Source: Engraulis encrasicolus (lineage: Eukaryota > Chordata > Actinopteri > Clupeiformes > Engraulidae). Taken from it: a stretch of DNA of 64,000 nt. The position numbers and the translations under genes are program-made. This document shows, piece after piece, positions 31,775 through 42,187 of the stretch; the stretch's first letter is position 1, and the number at the start of each line of letters is the position of its first letter. A model generated the notes under the pieces. That model saw only the letters and a program-made list of their open reading frames with translations, was not told where the DNA came from and ran no database searches. The stretch lies in contig NC_085873.1 of the NCBI RefSeq assembly GCF_034702125.1, forward strand, positions 51,803,150 through 51,867,149, in the 5' to 3' direction.

Positions 31775-32340
31775 TACCAGCCCATGCCATATCAGGGTGT
31801 GACACTGCGGCATCGTATTTTGGTATTGGTAAAGGCTCTGTTATCAAGACCCTAAAAGCTGGATATCACTTGACATCAATTGGTAATGTGCTGGCACCAT
31901 TCCAACAACTTTCCAGTGAGGCCACTAACTTTGTGTCGGCATGTTATGGCATTCCAGACAGTATCAGCATGTCACATACAAGGTTGGTGGTATGGGGGAA
32001 AAGAATGGGAAAGGTCATTTATCTTCACCTAACCTGGCTGCTCTTCCACCAACAACAGAGGCATTTCTTGAGAATGTGAAAAGGACTCATTTTCAAGCAA
32101 TATTGTGGAGGACATTGGTTCACACTCCACCTGAACTATCTCCTGAAGCATTTGGATGGAAGAAAGACCAATGCAACAAAGCACTGATACCAATAAGTGT
32201 TCCAGAAAATGTCAAAGTGGCACCAGACTACATTTTACAGATGATCAGATGTGGTTGCAAGAGTAAAAGCCCCTGCAATTCTAAGAAATGTAGCTGTGCT
32301 GTAAACAGTGTGCCTTGCACCATTTTCTATGCATGTTTTC
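31775..32340 (+). pseudogene. Coding remnant: GCDT motif segment plus CXC-type cysteine cluster
   Basis: The frame from about 31775 reads LPAHAISGCDTAASYFGIGK.., a phrase common in uncharacterised transposon-associated or host proteins of fish and invertebrates. Near 32010 the frame shifts and continues as LPPTTEAFLENVKRTHFQAI..W, followed by a Cys cluster RCGCKSKSPCNSKKCSCAV...C (about 32247-32335) that resembles a tesmin/TSO1-like CXC motif. The upstream part is replaced by a foldback MITE, and the downstream part runs into a (GT)n tract at 32368. The gene is thus broken at both ends and frameshifted. Its function is unknown; GCDT/CXC proteins of this layout are often part of multi-copy families. 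Confidence 0.6.
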
Positions 32341-32364
32341 GGCTGGGATGCTGCCGAACCAATG

Positions 32365-32367
<3 letters not shown>

Positions 32368-32413
<46 letters not shown>

Positions 32414-32430
32414 CGCGCGCGTGTGCGTGT
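32368..32430. repeat. (GT)n microsatellite
   Basis: GT dinucleotides ending in GCGCGCGTG variants. Confidence 0.95.
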
Positions 32431-33640
32431 AGTGTATATAATGTAGGCTATAGGTGTTTTAGGTGTTAGGACTCTGTATGTTGTATAGGTGTAGACAAGT
32501 CTTTCTATGCGAATTTAAATGCATGTACATGTCTTATTTGATGGCTTCATGGACTTTTAAGTGATCATTTAATACCAGTCAGGATACACTGGATTGACTT
32601 AATTTTTTGACTCAACAGTATATATAATGTATAGCTGTTTTCCTATGTTTAGACCCCTCTCTCTCTCTCTCTCTCTCTCACTGTCTCTGAGCGTGCGGTA
32701 CTGTATGTTGCAGTGTGTATATAGGTCTTTCTGTGTAAATTTAAATGCATGTACAGATCTTATTATGGCTTTATGGATTCAAGTGATCATTCAATACCAG
32801 TCTGGATACACTGGATGTACAGTATGTCATTTCTTTACTCATCTTTTGGAACAGCCAACGACTGCTCACCAGTTACCCCCACACTCTGTTGTTCTTTTTT
32901 TATGTTGGCTATTTGTGGTAGGCTACCTACCGGCGTTGTTGTCATGTATGTTGTCATGATGTGATGTTATGCAGGATCTCATAATGGACAATCCATTCCA
33001 TACTTTACAGTCTTATTCTAAGCAATGTTGTGAATGTTTTTACTGAGGCATTTGTTGATTTGTCATTCATGACCTGATTTATATAACTAAATGCATAAAA
33101 ATAGGCCGAAATCGCATTTTTTAAGGTTATTAGCAGTATTTTCTCTACCTGGATAACAAAAGGAGGTAGCCACAATTAACCACAGTAAATATTCTTGTAT
33201 GTACGATATTAACAAAATAAAAAAGGAATTTTGAAGCTGGCATTTTCAGGTGGTCAGATTCATTGCATCAAAATATATGCAAATTAGTGCATATTTAATT
33301 AGATAATAGCCTAATTAGCATATTTAAAAATAAAATATAGAAAACTTGTAATACATTTTTTTCTCCAATTCATACGAGTAATCATCTGATAAAGTTTCAT
33401 ATTGATAGCTGCAAGTTAAAAAAAATACCCTATTCACCTACAGTGTCTCGCCTTATTTGTGGGATTGCTGTTATGAAAGGGTTAATTATTACCCCATATT
33501 GGGTTTGTTTCAATAAGGGCAGTGTTAAGGTAGTCCAATGTGAATGTTTTTCAGGTAATATAAGCAATTTGGTACATTTTGTAACATTATTCACAGTAAT
33601 ATTAGGTGTCTTTATTTTTTTGTCATAATTTGCATTTATG
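32431..33640. other. AT-rich interior, no gene seen
   Basis: TATATAATGTA..GTGTAAATTTAAATGCATGTA.A..CTTAT occurs twice (about 32450-32600 and 32700-32830), an old tandem duplication. A (TC)n tract is at 32657-32680. No coding signal. Confidence 0.4.
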
Positions 33641-34339
33641 GGACAATAAAGGCTCAAAATCTGGAAATGCTCAAGTGATATCACCGGGCATCGTCTGAAA
33701 TCTTGAAGACTTGCCTAAAATCTATCAGATAAAGCAAAAAAAAGAACTTTATCAAAGAAATCTGGGTTCAACCCCACGGCTCCCGGACTATAGGTACGAA
33801 GTAAGTCCGATGAAATTCCAACCAAGTAAGTTCAGACGCACGATGAAGTTGTCGGAAATGCTCGGAGTGTCTCGCCTCAGCTCGGGTGCATTTGTTGCAA
33901 AGCAATGACGTTACCACAGTGCCTGTTAGTAATTCCCGTACATCCCTACCAAAATTCCACAAGTCTTTGTCAACACAATCATGTCCCCGAATTCACCCCT
34001 TCAACTGCAGTTATCAAACGCGACATTACAATCCATCATGCATTATTTTTTTAACTTGCGTTTTGTATAGGCCTAATGTTTGGATTAATATTGTATAACC
34101 TACCACTAATTTGGAAGCACACTTGGTGGGCGAGTGAATGTCGGAATATCATACACGTTTGCCATTTCCTTAATGGTGGCGTGAGTTCAATCTGCGGTGA
34201 ATAAAGTAGCCTAGCCTAATAACCACCCATCACATCTTATTTTTCCAGAACGGCAAGCGAAGTCATTCTCACGCTCATAGGCAACGCAACACTTTCAACA
34301 GGTCATGGCCACGCAGAGTAGACAGTTTAATGCTGCTTG

Positions 34340-34790
34340 AAATGATAACTGAAATTCCACACGAGAATTAAAAGAACATATCAGGATGTTTATGTCGTTT
34401 CCCTGCCTGCATGTCTTTACGCGCAAGGTAGGGAAGTGCGCGGAGTCAGGAATGGAAGGATGATGGATTGGTGTAGGACCATGGAAGGGGCCGTCAAAGT
34501 CTCTAAACGTGACACCTTCAAAGTCGGAGGAGACCTGTCAACACAATCATGTACCCGAAATCCACCCAAGTCAAAGCAATAACCAAATGTCGGTCCACAC
34601 ATCACCATAGCCTATTATCGCCATCAATGACTGAACAGCAATGGTCGATGAATGGTAAGCGCGATGGCCTGGAATTTGGCTGCATTTCCAGTGTGTGACA
34701 ACATTTTGATTCCCTTAGTACCATAGCCTACATGAATTGCAGGTGCCAATCATTTCGGCAACTGTTCATCCACTAAACATCCACACATCT
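34340..34790 (+). repeat. Diverged direct repeat, left copy (partner 41480-41870)
   Basis: CATATCAGGATGTTTATGTC..TGTCTTTACGCGC..TATGGAAGGGG.. and GATTCCCT.AGTA..CATA..GCAGGTGCC..TTCATCCAC match 41490-41860 in the same order and orientation at low identity. The two copies bracket the Harbinger/recombinase region. Confidence 0.6.
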
Positions 34791-35070
34791 TAATGAAACA
34801 TCTTAATAAAAGTAGTCAAATCTCACAATCATAATAAATATCACAATGACAATATGGTAGAGCTGCGTCATTCGGCCAATAGGCCTATATTACATGCAAT
34901 TGAAGGCGTAATTGAACTAGGTCAATTAAAGCGCGTGGTGTAGGTTAAGGGTCTTAAGTGGTGTCTAGAGTAGATTCACATGCAACGGCAGTGTAATTGT
35001 GGGATTGGCCAATTCACCAGTGGCCAATGGTGTTAACATATTCTTCCTTCTAATTAGGAGTCCCTCACTA

Positions 35071-35076
35071 TATAAA
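35071..35076 (+). promoter_or_regulatory. TATA box of Myb/SANT-like gene 1
   Basis: TATAAA in TCACTATATAAACAC, 31 bp before the ATG at 35107. The spacing implies a very short 5' UTR. Confidence 0.5.
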
Positions 35077-35106
35077 CACAATTGAGCTACGGGCACGATA
35101 GGCAAC

Positions 35107-36084
35107 ATGGCAAAAAAAAACAACCTTCACAGCTCAAGAGCTCGACGTGCTGGTAGACGAGGTGGAGAGGAAGAGACTGCTGCTGGGAGGAGGTAGCATG
35201 GGAGCAGCATGGGAGGAGGTAGCCCCGCGTGTCAATGCAGTTGGCCTGGGCTACAATCGGACAGCGGAGATGGTGCGCAACAAGTGGAGGGATTACTCCA
35301 GCGTCACCAAGAGGAAGGCGGCGGCGTTGCGGAGGGAGCAACAGCGGACGGGCGGTGGCACCCACTCGGTGTAGAGCCTCAATCCGATAGAGGAGCGGGT
35401 CCTTGGTGTCCTCGGCGAGGAGGCACTTGCAGGAGTACGAGGCGGCCTCGACCCTCTCCTGGAACGGCTTCAGGCTACCCATGGTCAGCCATCCTCTTCA
35501 TCTTCCACCTCCTCACAGCGCGCTTCCCGTCCCCCGGAGCCCCTCTCCAGTCACCTGGACCGCCCCACACCTGCAGAGGTCCTCCTGCATTCCATCGACG
35601 ATCCAGCGGACACCCCCTCCGAATCCCAGACCCGTCGAGTCCCCGACCCTCTCCCACCCCCTGCGTCTTCGGCCCGCCTAGACCCTCTGTCTTCCCCCGG
35701 AGGTTCTCACCACCCCTCCTCCCTGTCCCAATCACCCCAATCCACCCGCACTGCATCAGCAGTGTCCCCCTACCCCAGGAGAAGGCAGTCACGGAGGTGT
35801 CGCGACCATTGCGAATGCTGTGACACACATCTGAGGAGGTATGAGGCGGAGAAGGTGGCCCTACTTCGTCTACTTCGTAGGATTCAGGGGGACTTAACGG
35901 CACTGAGGGAGCAGCGCCAGCGTCATCACGAGGAGGTGATGGCCTACCGGAGGAAGAAACTGGCGCTGCTCGCAGCAGCCAGTGCCAAAACGGCGGGTAA
36001 GCACCGACTTCATCATACATAACACGGTCTATAATCTAAACATGCCTAATTGAACTTGTGTTCTTACTCACAGGTCCTGATTGA
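35107..36084 (+). pseudogene. Myb/SANT-like DNA-binding protein of Harbinger locus 1
   Basis: Two exons: 35107-35996 and 36074-36084, joined by GGCG|GTAAGC..CACAG|GTCCTGA, which adds three codons and a stop. An N-terminal Myb/SANT-like domain (FTAQELDVLVDEVE..W..VAPRVNAVG..R....VRNKWRDYSS..K) is followed by a Ser/Pro-rich linker and a C-terminal Cys/coiled-coil segment (CRDHCECCDTHLRRYEAEK..). Such proteins pair with PIF/Harbinger transposases, bind the element ends and carry the nuclease to the nucleus. Two lesions break it: a run of nine A at 35112-35120 puts the ATG out of frame with the domain, and an in-frame TAG lies at 35372-35374. It may be a dead copy, or the homopolymer may be a sequencing error. 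Confidence 0.75.
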
Positions 36085-36828
36085 TGACGTCCCCACCCTC
36101 CCCTACCCCACCCTTACTTTCCTGGGCCATTTCTGGCCCCATGCCTCCCAAAATCCAACCCCTCGTCCACGCCGTGGGAGGTGGAAACAGATAGCAGTAT
36201 GGCTAACGGGGCTCTGGTGAAACAATTTCTGATTAAAGCGCATGGATCGCCATTCCAATTTTGTCGATTATGTCATTATGTAGCCTATTCTGGGTGTATT
36301 GCTGTGTAATTACTTCATTAATGACCAAAGATATAACCGAAATGATGTCTGAATGTTCGGGCTTGTAACTAAAAGCGTCTGCCAAATGTGTGGTTTCTAC
36401 TGTTGATGAACAGAGCTTTTTGCTCTTCACATTTTGGTATGTCTAAAAAAGTCATGTATGGTCATCGTTCTGCAAAACGCTCCTCATTCGGCAAATTTCA
36501 ACATGGTCAGTACAAATTTGCGGTAACACCTATAAACTGCAGGTCACCTTGTGTTATCCCACCCTTCTCCAACTGAAAATGTGTTCGTGGCTTCATGCGA
36601 AAATGCAATAATGCAAGAATCGAACACCCATAAAAAAACGGTCGAAAAGCTTTCACGGTCATTTCTGTAATAGAAAATAGCCCTATTTTCCACATTCTCA
36701 TTTTTGCCTGTCTCCTTACAGAGAGATAGCCCTCCCTTAATGTGTCTGTAAGGTTGTCACTTCTCTCTGAAACGTCATTTATATGGGAGTAGTTTGTGCC
36801 ATATGGTACAGTGCACTTCGGGCACTGT

Positions 36829-37140
36829 TTTAGTGCGGAATTAATACTCCATACGCACTGAAACGTGAAGCCAGAAGGCAGAAGCCGCTCATGGCAAAGC
36901 AAATGTGCCATATGCTGGGCACCAGCGATCGGTTTTACCAGGCCAATTCGGACACGAACGAGGTCCTCAAGGTAAGGCAATTGTTTATGCACAAAATGTT
37001 GAGACCTGAAGAAATCGTTCAGCTGGACAACAACATGGAACTCCCGCCTCAGGAGGAGGGTCACCTTGAAGCGGTCGAGGAGCGGGAGGAGGAAGAAGAA
37101 AAGGGTGAGGACGAAGGGGATTCTGAGTGGGATATTAAAG
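36829..37140 (+). CDS. Tyrosine-recombinase-like C-terminal exon (Crypton-like?)
   Basis: After a plausible acceptor (CACTGTTTTAG|TGC) the frame reads MCHMLGTSDRFYQ, a His-x8-Tyr pattern like the end of the catalytic core of tyrosine recombinases, where Tyr is the nucleophile. A Glu-rich acidic tail follows. At GGATATT (37130) a SINE interrupts the frame, which resumes in the same sense after 37478. Crypton-type elements and their domesticated relatives have such domains in fish. The class is inferred from this pattern and from the exons downstream, not from a full alignment. Confidence 0.45.
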
Positions 37141-37471
37141 TGAAAGTGAAGTGAAAGTGAAAGCCCATTGGGAAACTCCAACTCCCATTGTCATTGTGAC
37201 ACAGCACTCCACAGCACACAAGTGAACACTGCACACTGCACACAACGAAATTGCATTTTATGCCTCACCCGTGCAAGGGGGCAGCCCTCAGTGGCGCCCC
37301 ATGGGGAGCAGTGCGGTGGGACGGTACCATGCTCAGGGTACCTCAGTCATGGAGGAGGATGAGGGAGAGCACTGGTTGATTACTCCCCCCACCAACCTGG
37401 CGGGTCCGGAGTCGAACCGGCAACCTCTGGGATGCAAGTCTGACGCCCTAACCGCTCATCCATGACTGCCC
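37137..37471 (-). mobile_element. tRNA-derived SINE, copy 4, inside an exon
   Basis: Same family as 9849-10170. It is flanked by GGATATT at 37130-37136 and 37472-37478 (a 7-bp duplication) and has a (CTTTCA)-like tail at its left end. It interrupts the acidic region of the recombinase-like gene. Confidence 0.88.
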
Positions 37472-38440
37472 GGATATTGACGAAGAGCCGGAGCAGCCGC
37501 CCGAAAGGCTACGAAGAAAGCCAGAAAAGCCCATCGTGTCACCGAAAGCTCCAACGAGGAGGAAGAAGAAAGGCCGCAACTCTGGCATGTCCTCCCCTGA
37601 GGAGCAGCAGGAGGCGCCAGGGCCGGAGGCGACTCCAAAGGTCAAGAGAGCGAAGAGGTCCCTCTCTTTCGCAGTAAATGTGACTTCCTATTTCATATTT
37701 ATAAGAAATGTCGTACTCTCAGGTGTGATTCTTGTATTTCATTCCCCATTAATGAACATCACGTCTCTCTGTCTTCTTCCATCTGTCACCAGCCTCCGCC
37801 AGCAAGCGGCAGAAGGTAAATATTATTTCCTACACAGTAGGACTTTTACACTTCAGCACTTTTACACTCGCGCCTCGTTGTGTTGAAGAATATGCTCTGG
37901 ACCGAGGTGGATCAGGCTGAGAGCACGGACGCCGGCTACATGATCTACGTATGTTTTCATCTCCGTTCATCTGCAAGGAAATCTCTGTCATATGTTCTAA
38001 TGTAAGGTACTGTGCAATTTATGTTTAACCCATTGTGTCCTCAAACAGGAGGTCGATCACAAAACATGCGCCACTTTTGGTGACGCCCCGGTGGCGGTTA
38101 GCCGGAAGGTGTTTGGCCTTATCAAAAAGTGGCTGGCCAAACGTGAGTCGCTGCAGGACTGGAAGGGACAGCACGTTTTTTCCAGCCCATCCAACGGCAT
38201 GGCCCCTGCGTTGCTGGAGTTTTTCCGTATAGTCTGGGTCGAGCTGGGCCTCCCCGGCACTCCACCTACATTCAGAGCGCTGAGGGACTCTCTGCACCCA
38301 TGTGAGTACAAGGACTTTATTATGCAGGCTAGTATGCAGGTATTACTGAATGTATGTATTTTTAATGGCTGTATGTATGTATGTATGTATGTTCCATCTC
38401 TTAGGCTGTGAAAACAGCGAGCGTGCACCATCTGAGATCC
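37472..38440 (+). CDS. Tyrosine-recombinase-like exons (basic linker and catalytic-Lys half)
   Basis: Reading on from the SINE there is an acidic then basic segment (RRKKKGRNSG..KRAKR) to about 37671. Short exons follow with GT/AG borders: CACCAG|CC..AGAAG|GTAAAT (37795-37817), TGAAG|AATATGC..TCTAC|GTATGT (37889-37948), AACAG|GAGG..CCCAT|GTGAGT (38050-38301) and TTAG|GCTGTG (38406 on). The 38050 exon reads DHKT..FGDAP, then HVF.SP.NGMAP and GLPGTP..FRALRDSL, similar to the beta-hairpin Lys region and helix carrying the first Arg of tyrosine recombinases. The order relative to 36829-37140 is the reverse of a normal recombinase. The final exon ends without a Tyr motif before the Harbinger transposase. 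Confidence 0.4.
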
Positions 38441-38701
38441 ACACAAAAATAAGTGTAGCATTCATGTTGCTGTTCGGTGTGGCGTGTGGGGTTGTCTGGG
38501 TGGGTGGATGAGGGCGCATAGTTTGGGTGGGTCATTGTGCTTGGGCAACTTTGTTGCAAGTTTGTCTAGGACTTGACCGGTTTTGACCATTTTTCGGCTG
38601 CTCCGTAAATTAGCACCATGGCTAGCACCAAATTGCGTCGCATTGAAGAGACACAATGTGGGGACAATGGCATGATTTGTCACAGCCCATGCTCATCATC
38701 T

Positions 38702-39290
38702 CGTCATTGATATGATATGGAGCCGTTGAGGGAGATCCATTGGTCATCATTCGTGAGCAAATCATTACAACGTGATAGCAATGAACGTGGAAGCGTTCAA
38801 GCCTAGGTAGCGATGATTACTCCAAGTAGTAGTAGGCCTACCTCCTAAGGGGTCTTACACACCAAGGCGGTAAAGCGTCGCGGAACGGCCACGTTTTTTA
38901 CCGGCGTCGGTGAAAATACATTGAAACCTATCTGTCCTTACACACCAACCGGCGGTAGTCGGGCGTCAGCGGCGCGGGAGCCGGCTCCGCGCCGCGCTGC
39001 ATTTGGAAAATAGAACCCCAGCGTATTTTTCACGCCAGCAACCGGCGGTGTCTCATTCAAATGAATGGCAAAGTAGCACGCTAGCTTTAGCTGTGGGGAG
39101 GGTTTTGAACAGGACTGGCCGCGCACGCTGACGCTGTCAGTGTGCAAGGCAGAGAAAAGCACGCCGGCCAAAACTAAGCAGAAAGACCGCGTCCGTCCTG
39201 CGAACGTTCCGTTTCGGTATGTTTTGGCCCTAACAAGTTACCACCCATTGCTAGTACACCCTAATTCACAACAGCTGGATCATTACCTAG
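38702..39290. other. GC-rich MITE-like sequence, no gene
   Basis: TCTTACACACCAA.GCGG and CCTTACACACCAACCGGCGG are repeated near 38865 and 38936, with many CCGGCG palindromes. It may be a degenerate DNA transposon. No domain is recognised. Confidence 0.35.
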
Positions 39291-39294
39291 ACCC

Positions 39295-39300
39295 TATAAA
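39295..39300 (+). promoter_or_regulatory. TATA box of Harbinger transposase 1
   Basis: TATAAA in CCCTATAAATTCC, 36 bp upstream of the transposase ATG. Confidence 0.45.
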
Positions 39301-39335
39301 TTCCTTGATTACACGTCAGAAGGTAGGACAGAGAG

Positions 39336-40391
39336 ATGGCAGCGCTGTTTATGTTCAACCAGCGTCGTAGGCGCCGCAGAAGCGAGGCGACATATGTGAA
39401 CGCTTTCATACGCGTCAATTTCGACCCCCTACACGTCCTGACGGACGAGGCCATACTGCGCAAATACTGTTTGTGTAGACCTCAGATAGAGGAGCTGGTG
39501 GAGCTGCTGACACCACACCTTCAAAGGCCCACCCGAAGGAGCTACGCGCTATCACCATCTGTGCAGCTGCTGGCTGCACTGCGCTTTTACGCTTCGGGCA
39601 GCTTATTTGAGGTGGTAGGGGATGGTCTAGGCATGAGTCGGGCATCGATCAGCAGGTCCGTGACTGCTGTTACTGAGCTGCTGCTCAGACTGCTGCCCGA
39701 GATGGCCTTTCCGACGACGCCTGAGGAGATTGCGAGGACCAACCGCGTGTTCCACGCGGTCGCTGGGATCCCTCGGGTGATCGGAGTTGTAGATGGTACG
39801 CTCGTTCCAATCGCCAGGCCCACACAGACCGAGCACCTCTATGTGAGTAGGAAAGGCTTTCACGCCCTGAACGTGCAAGTGGTGTGCGACGGCCGGGGTG
39901 TCTTCACTGACATCGTGGCAAAGTGGCCGGACGGCACCCACGATGCCTTTATGTGGGCCAACTCTGGGCTGTGTCAGGTGGCAGAGGGTGGTGACTTTGG
40001 GGGTTGCTGGCTTCTCGGAGACAGTGGCTACCCATTACGCCCCTTCCTGCTCACCCCTCACCAGCAGCCAAACACAGACGCAGAGGCACGTTTTAACGGG
40101 GCGCAGAGTACAACCCGTGCCATTGTGGAGCGATCCATAGGGGTATGGAAACAGCGGTTCCGTTGCGTCAGCAAGACAGCGGGTGGCGTTCAGCTAAACC
40201 CAACAAAGTGCTGTTCTGTGGTTGTCGTAACTGCGCTGTTGCACAACATGGCGCTCAGGGCCAATGTCCCACTTCCAGAAGGTGAGGAGATGGCCTTGGA
40301 TCCGGATCTCCCAGATCCGCCTAACCAAGATGCCAATCCTCAAGGCCTGGAGGTGAGGGCTCGTTTGGTGCGCCACATGTTTGGGCCCTGA
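39336..40391 (+). CDS. PIF/Harbinger transposase, intact
   Basis: The 351-aa single-exon ORF has the length and layout of HARBI1-like nucleases. An N-terminal helical region (YVNAFIRVNFDPLHVLTDE.., LAALRFYASGSLFEVVGDGLGMSRASISR) matches the DUF/HTH part of the family. The DDE catalytic core follows: first Asp in IGVVDGTLVPI (about residue 153), second Asp in DIVAKWPDGTHDAFMW, then the GDSGYPL motif, and Glu in RAIVERSIGVWKQRF (about residue 268). No stop or frameshift is present. The ATG has a TATA box 36 bp upstream. In active elements this nuclease needs the Myb/SANT-like partner; here the nearest partner gene (35107-36084) is broken. Confidence 0.92.
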   Translation: MAALFMFNQRRRRRRSEATYVNAFIRVNFDPLHVLTDEAILRKYCLCRPQIEELVELLTPHLQRPTRRSYALSPSVQLLAALRFYASGSLFEVVGDGLGMSRASISRSVTAVTELLLRLLPEMAFPTTPEEIARTNRVFHAVAGIPRVIGVVDGTLVPIARPTQTEHLYVSRKGFHALNVQVVCDGRGVFTDIVAKWPDGTHDAFMWANSGLCQVAEGGDFGGCWLLGDSGYPLRPFLLTPHQQPNTDAEARFNGAQSTTRAIVERSIGVWKQRFRCVSKTAGGVQLNPTKCCSVVVVTALLHNMALRANVPLPEGEEMALDPDLPDPPNQDANPQGLEVRARLVRHMFGP

Positions 40392-40690
40392 TGCGTCCCC
40401 CCCCTCCCCCTTTCCCTTCCCCTTTTGCTTTGTTTGAGTTGTCCCTTTTTTCCCGTTGTTATTTTAGTTGGTTGTTTTGCTTTTATTTCTTTTTTTAAAA
40501 CATTTTTTTTACAGTTGCACAAGCACAAACGCATACACTTCCCCCACATACACATTATTTGGTTACCCTGCTGATGTTGCTGAGGAGAAGGTAGAGATGG
40601 CGTCCGCGCCTTTGTCTTATTTGAGAAGTTTCGTTCGGTGCGTAATTCCAAACAAAAAATGCACTGTGAAGAAAAAGGAGTCGCACACAG

Positions 40691-40893
40691 GGGCTTGATG
40701 CTGTTCAGTGAATAAACAAGAAAGTGGGAAGCAAACGTTACGGGTCTAGCCCATCATCGTCAGTGTTCCCAAAATCGGATTTTGTGAACACTGGTGATGG
40801 GCTAGACCCGAAACGTTTGCTTCCCACTTTGTGTTTTGGCTTCTCTTTATGTTCAGCCTTTACCTGTAATATAGTTTCACTGAACAGCATCAA
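40691..40893. mobile_element. Near-perfect palindromic element with Penelope-type motif
   Basis: GCTTGATGCTGTTCAGTGAA at the left pairs with TTCACTGAACAGCATCAAT at the right. Inside, GTGGGAAGCAAACGTTACGGG..GCCCATCATCGTCAGTGTTC pairs with GAACACTGGTGATGGGC..CCCGAAACGTTTGCTTCCCAC. The right arm reads CTGGTGA, a short stem, GAAACGTTTG, a near-hammerhead arrangement. The arms are separated by only about 14 bp (AAAATCGGATTTTG). Confidence 0.75.
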
Positions 40894-41239
40894 TATCCTA
40901 TGTTGCTGAGGAGGAAAATTGTGCACATTCCAGTTCACCATTTCTTTCCAGTGACACGCCATGGCCCTTTTAATCCCCTTACGAACGTGAACTTTACTCT
41001 GTTGTGACAAAGACAAAAAACAAATCAAATTACTTCAAGTGCGGTCCTCTCATTGGCAAAACCTAGTGAAATTTCCAAACATCTTCATTGACCATGCGTT
41101 TGCATCTACGCAGGTTACTGAAATGTGCACGCATCTCGAAAAGCATTTTGAAAGATGTGCACACATGGAAAAGCAGTTATACTGTAACATTTGGGCAATG
41201 TGGTAATGAATAACCCATAACATCCATACATCCACGTCT

Positions 41240-42110
41240 CTCTCTCTGTGCGCAAAGAGACTGTATCCACGCATGCTGTGTTGTGTGTGCGCGTGTGGAC
41301 CTGTGCCTCGCTGCCGCACACGCAGTCACGTTAAGGCCAATTAACTGCTTTTCACCTGAATATTACAAACACAGAGAATGGTGCCCCGATTTACACAAAG
41401 AAAGACAGAACGACACAATGCGCTGTGTTGTTGTCTGGTTTCCCTGACTGAACTGCTGATTGAGGCTCCGTGCACCATGAGAATTAATAAAACATATCAG
41501 GATGTTTATGTCATTTTCCAGTCGGCACGTCTTTACGCGCGCAACGTAAGCAAAGGTGGAACTGCCATTATTGCCGTTGTACATAAAGCCGCACAGGAAG
41601 GGATGGAATTGGATGGATGAAGTAGTAGTCCTATGGAAGGGGTGGTCAATGCCTGTAAACATGGCACATTGAAAGTCCTTCAACGTCGGAAAATACCTGT
41701 CAAAATAATATCCCCAAAACCCACCCCATTGAAGGTGGTGAAAGGTAAGCACAAATTAATCGCGGCTGCGTTTAGTGTCTGTGACAAGATTTCGATTCCC
41801 TCAGTAAGATACATAAAGCGCAGGTGCCTATTCCTCTGCAAAACTGTTTATCCACCCTCTCTATGTGCGTAAAGTGGTCGATCTATGCGTGGTGTTGTGC
41901 GCGCTTGTGGAGCTGTGGCATCCGAGAGTCTTTGCCTCGCAGCGACGCACGCAGTCACCAAGTAGCCTAACTGACTGCTTTTCACCTACATTTTACAAAG
42001 ACACAAAACGATGGCACAATTTACACACAGAGAGAAAGAAGGACGCGCTGTGTTGTTTCCTGATCCTCCTGACTATACTACTGACGGACACTTCGTGCGC
42101 CATGGGCCAT
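41240..42110 (+). repeat. Tandem duplication around the right-hand direct repeat
   Basis: Segment 41250-41490 (GTCACG.TAAG.C.AATTAACTGCTTTTCACCT.A.TTTACAAA.ACA, GCTGTGTTGTT, CTGACT..ACTG) recurs at 41880-42110 at moderate identity. Between them lies 41490-41870, the partner of 34340-34790. Confidence 0.6.
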
Positions 42111-42187
42111 GGCGCTATTTGGACTGTGCGCTCACTGCCGGAACAACATTTGTTTTAACAGTAGCCTATTGGCCGGCTGCTTGTGAC

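Larger units (their letters stand above)
30030..33900 (+). mobile_element. DNA-transposon-like unit with long inverted ends
   Basis: Sequence 30181-30310 (CCGAACCCAG..CTGATAAAG..AGACGATGCC.GGTGATATC.CTTGAGCATTTYCAGAT) recurs inverted at 33645-33775. Outside it, both ends carry CGAA/AAGTAAGTCCGA-type motifs. The same AAGTCCGAAC wording occurs just 5' of the second Harbinger locus (about 43727), so this may be a Harbinger-related unit. It contains a coding remnant (31775-32340) and a nested foldback (31098-31763). Confidence 0.5.

Noticed and set aside
36507..37181. 224-codon minus-strand ORF
   Set aside because: It is antisense to the recombinase-like exon and has no recognisable domain. The plus-strand frame carries the His-x8-Tyr motif and splice signals.
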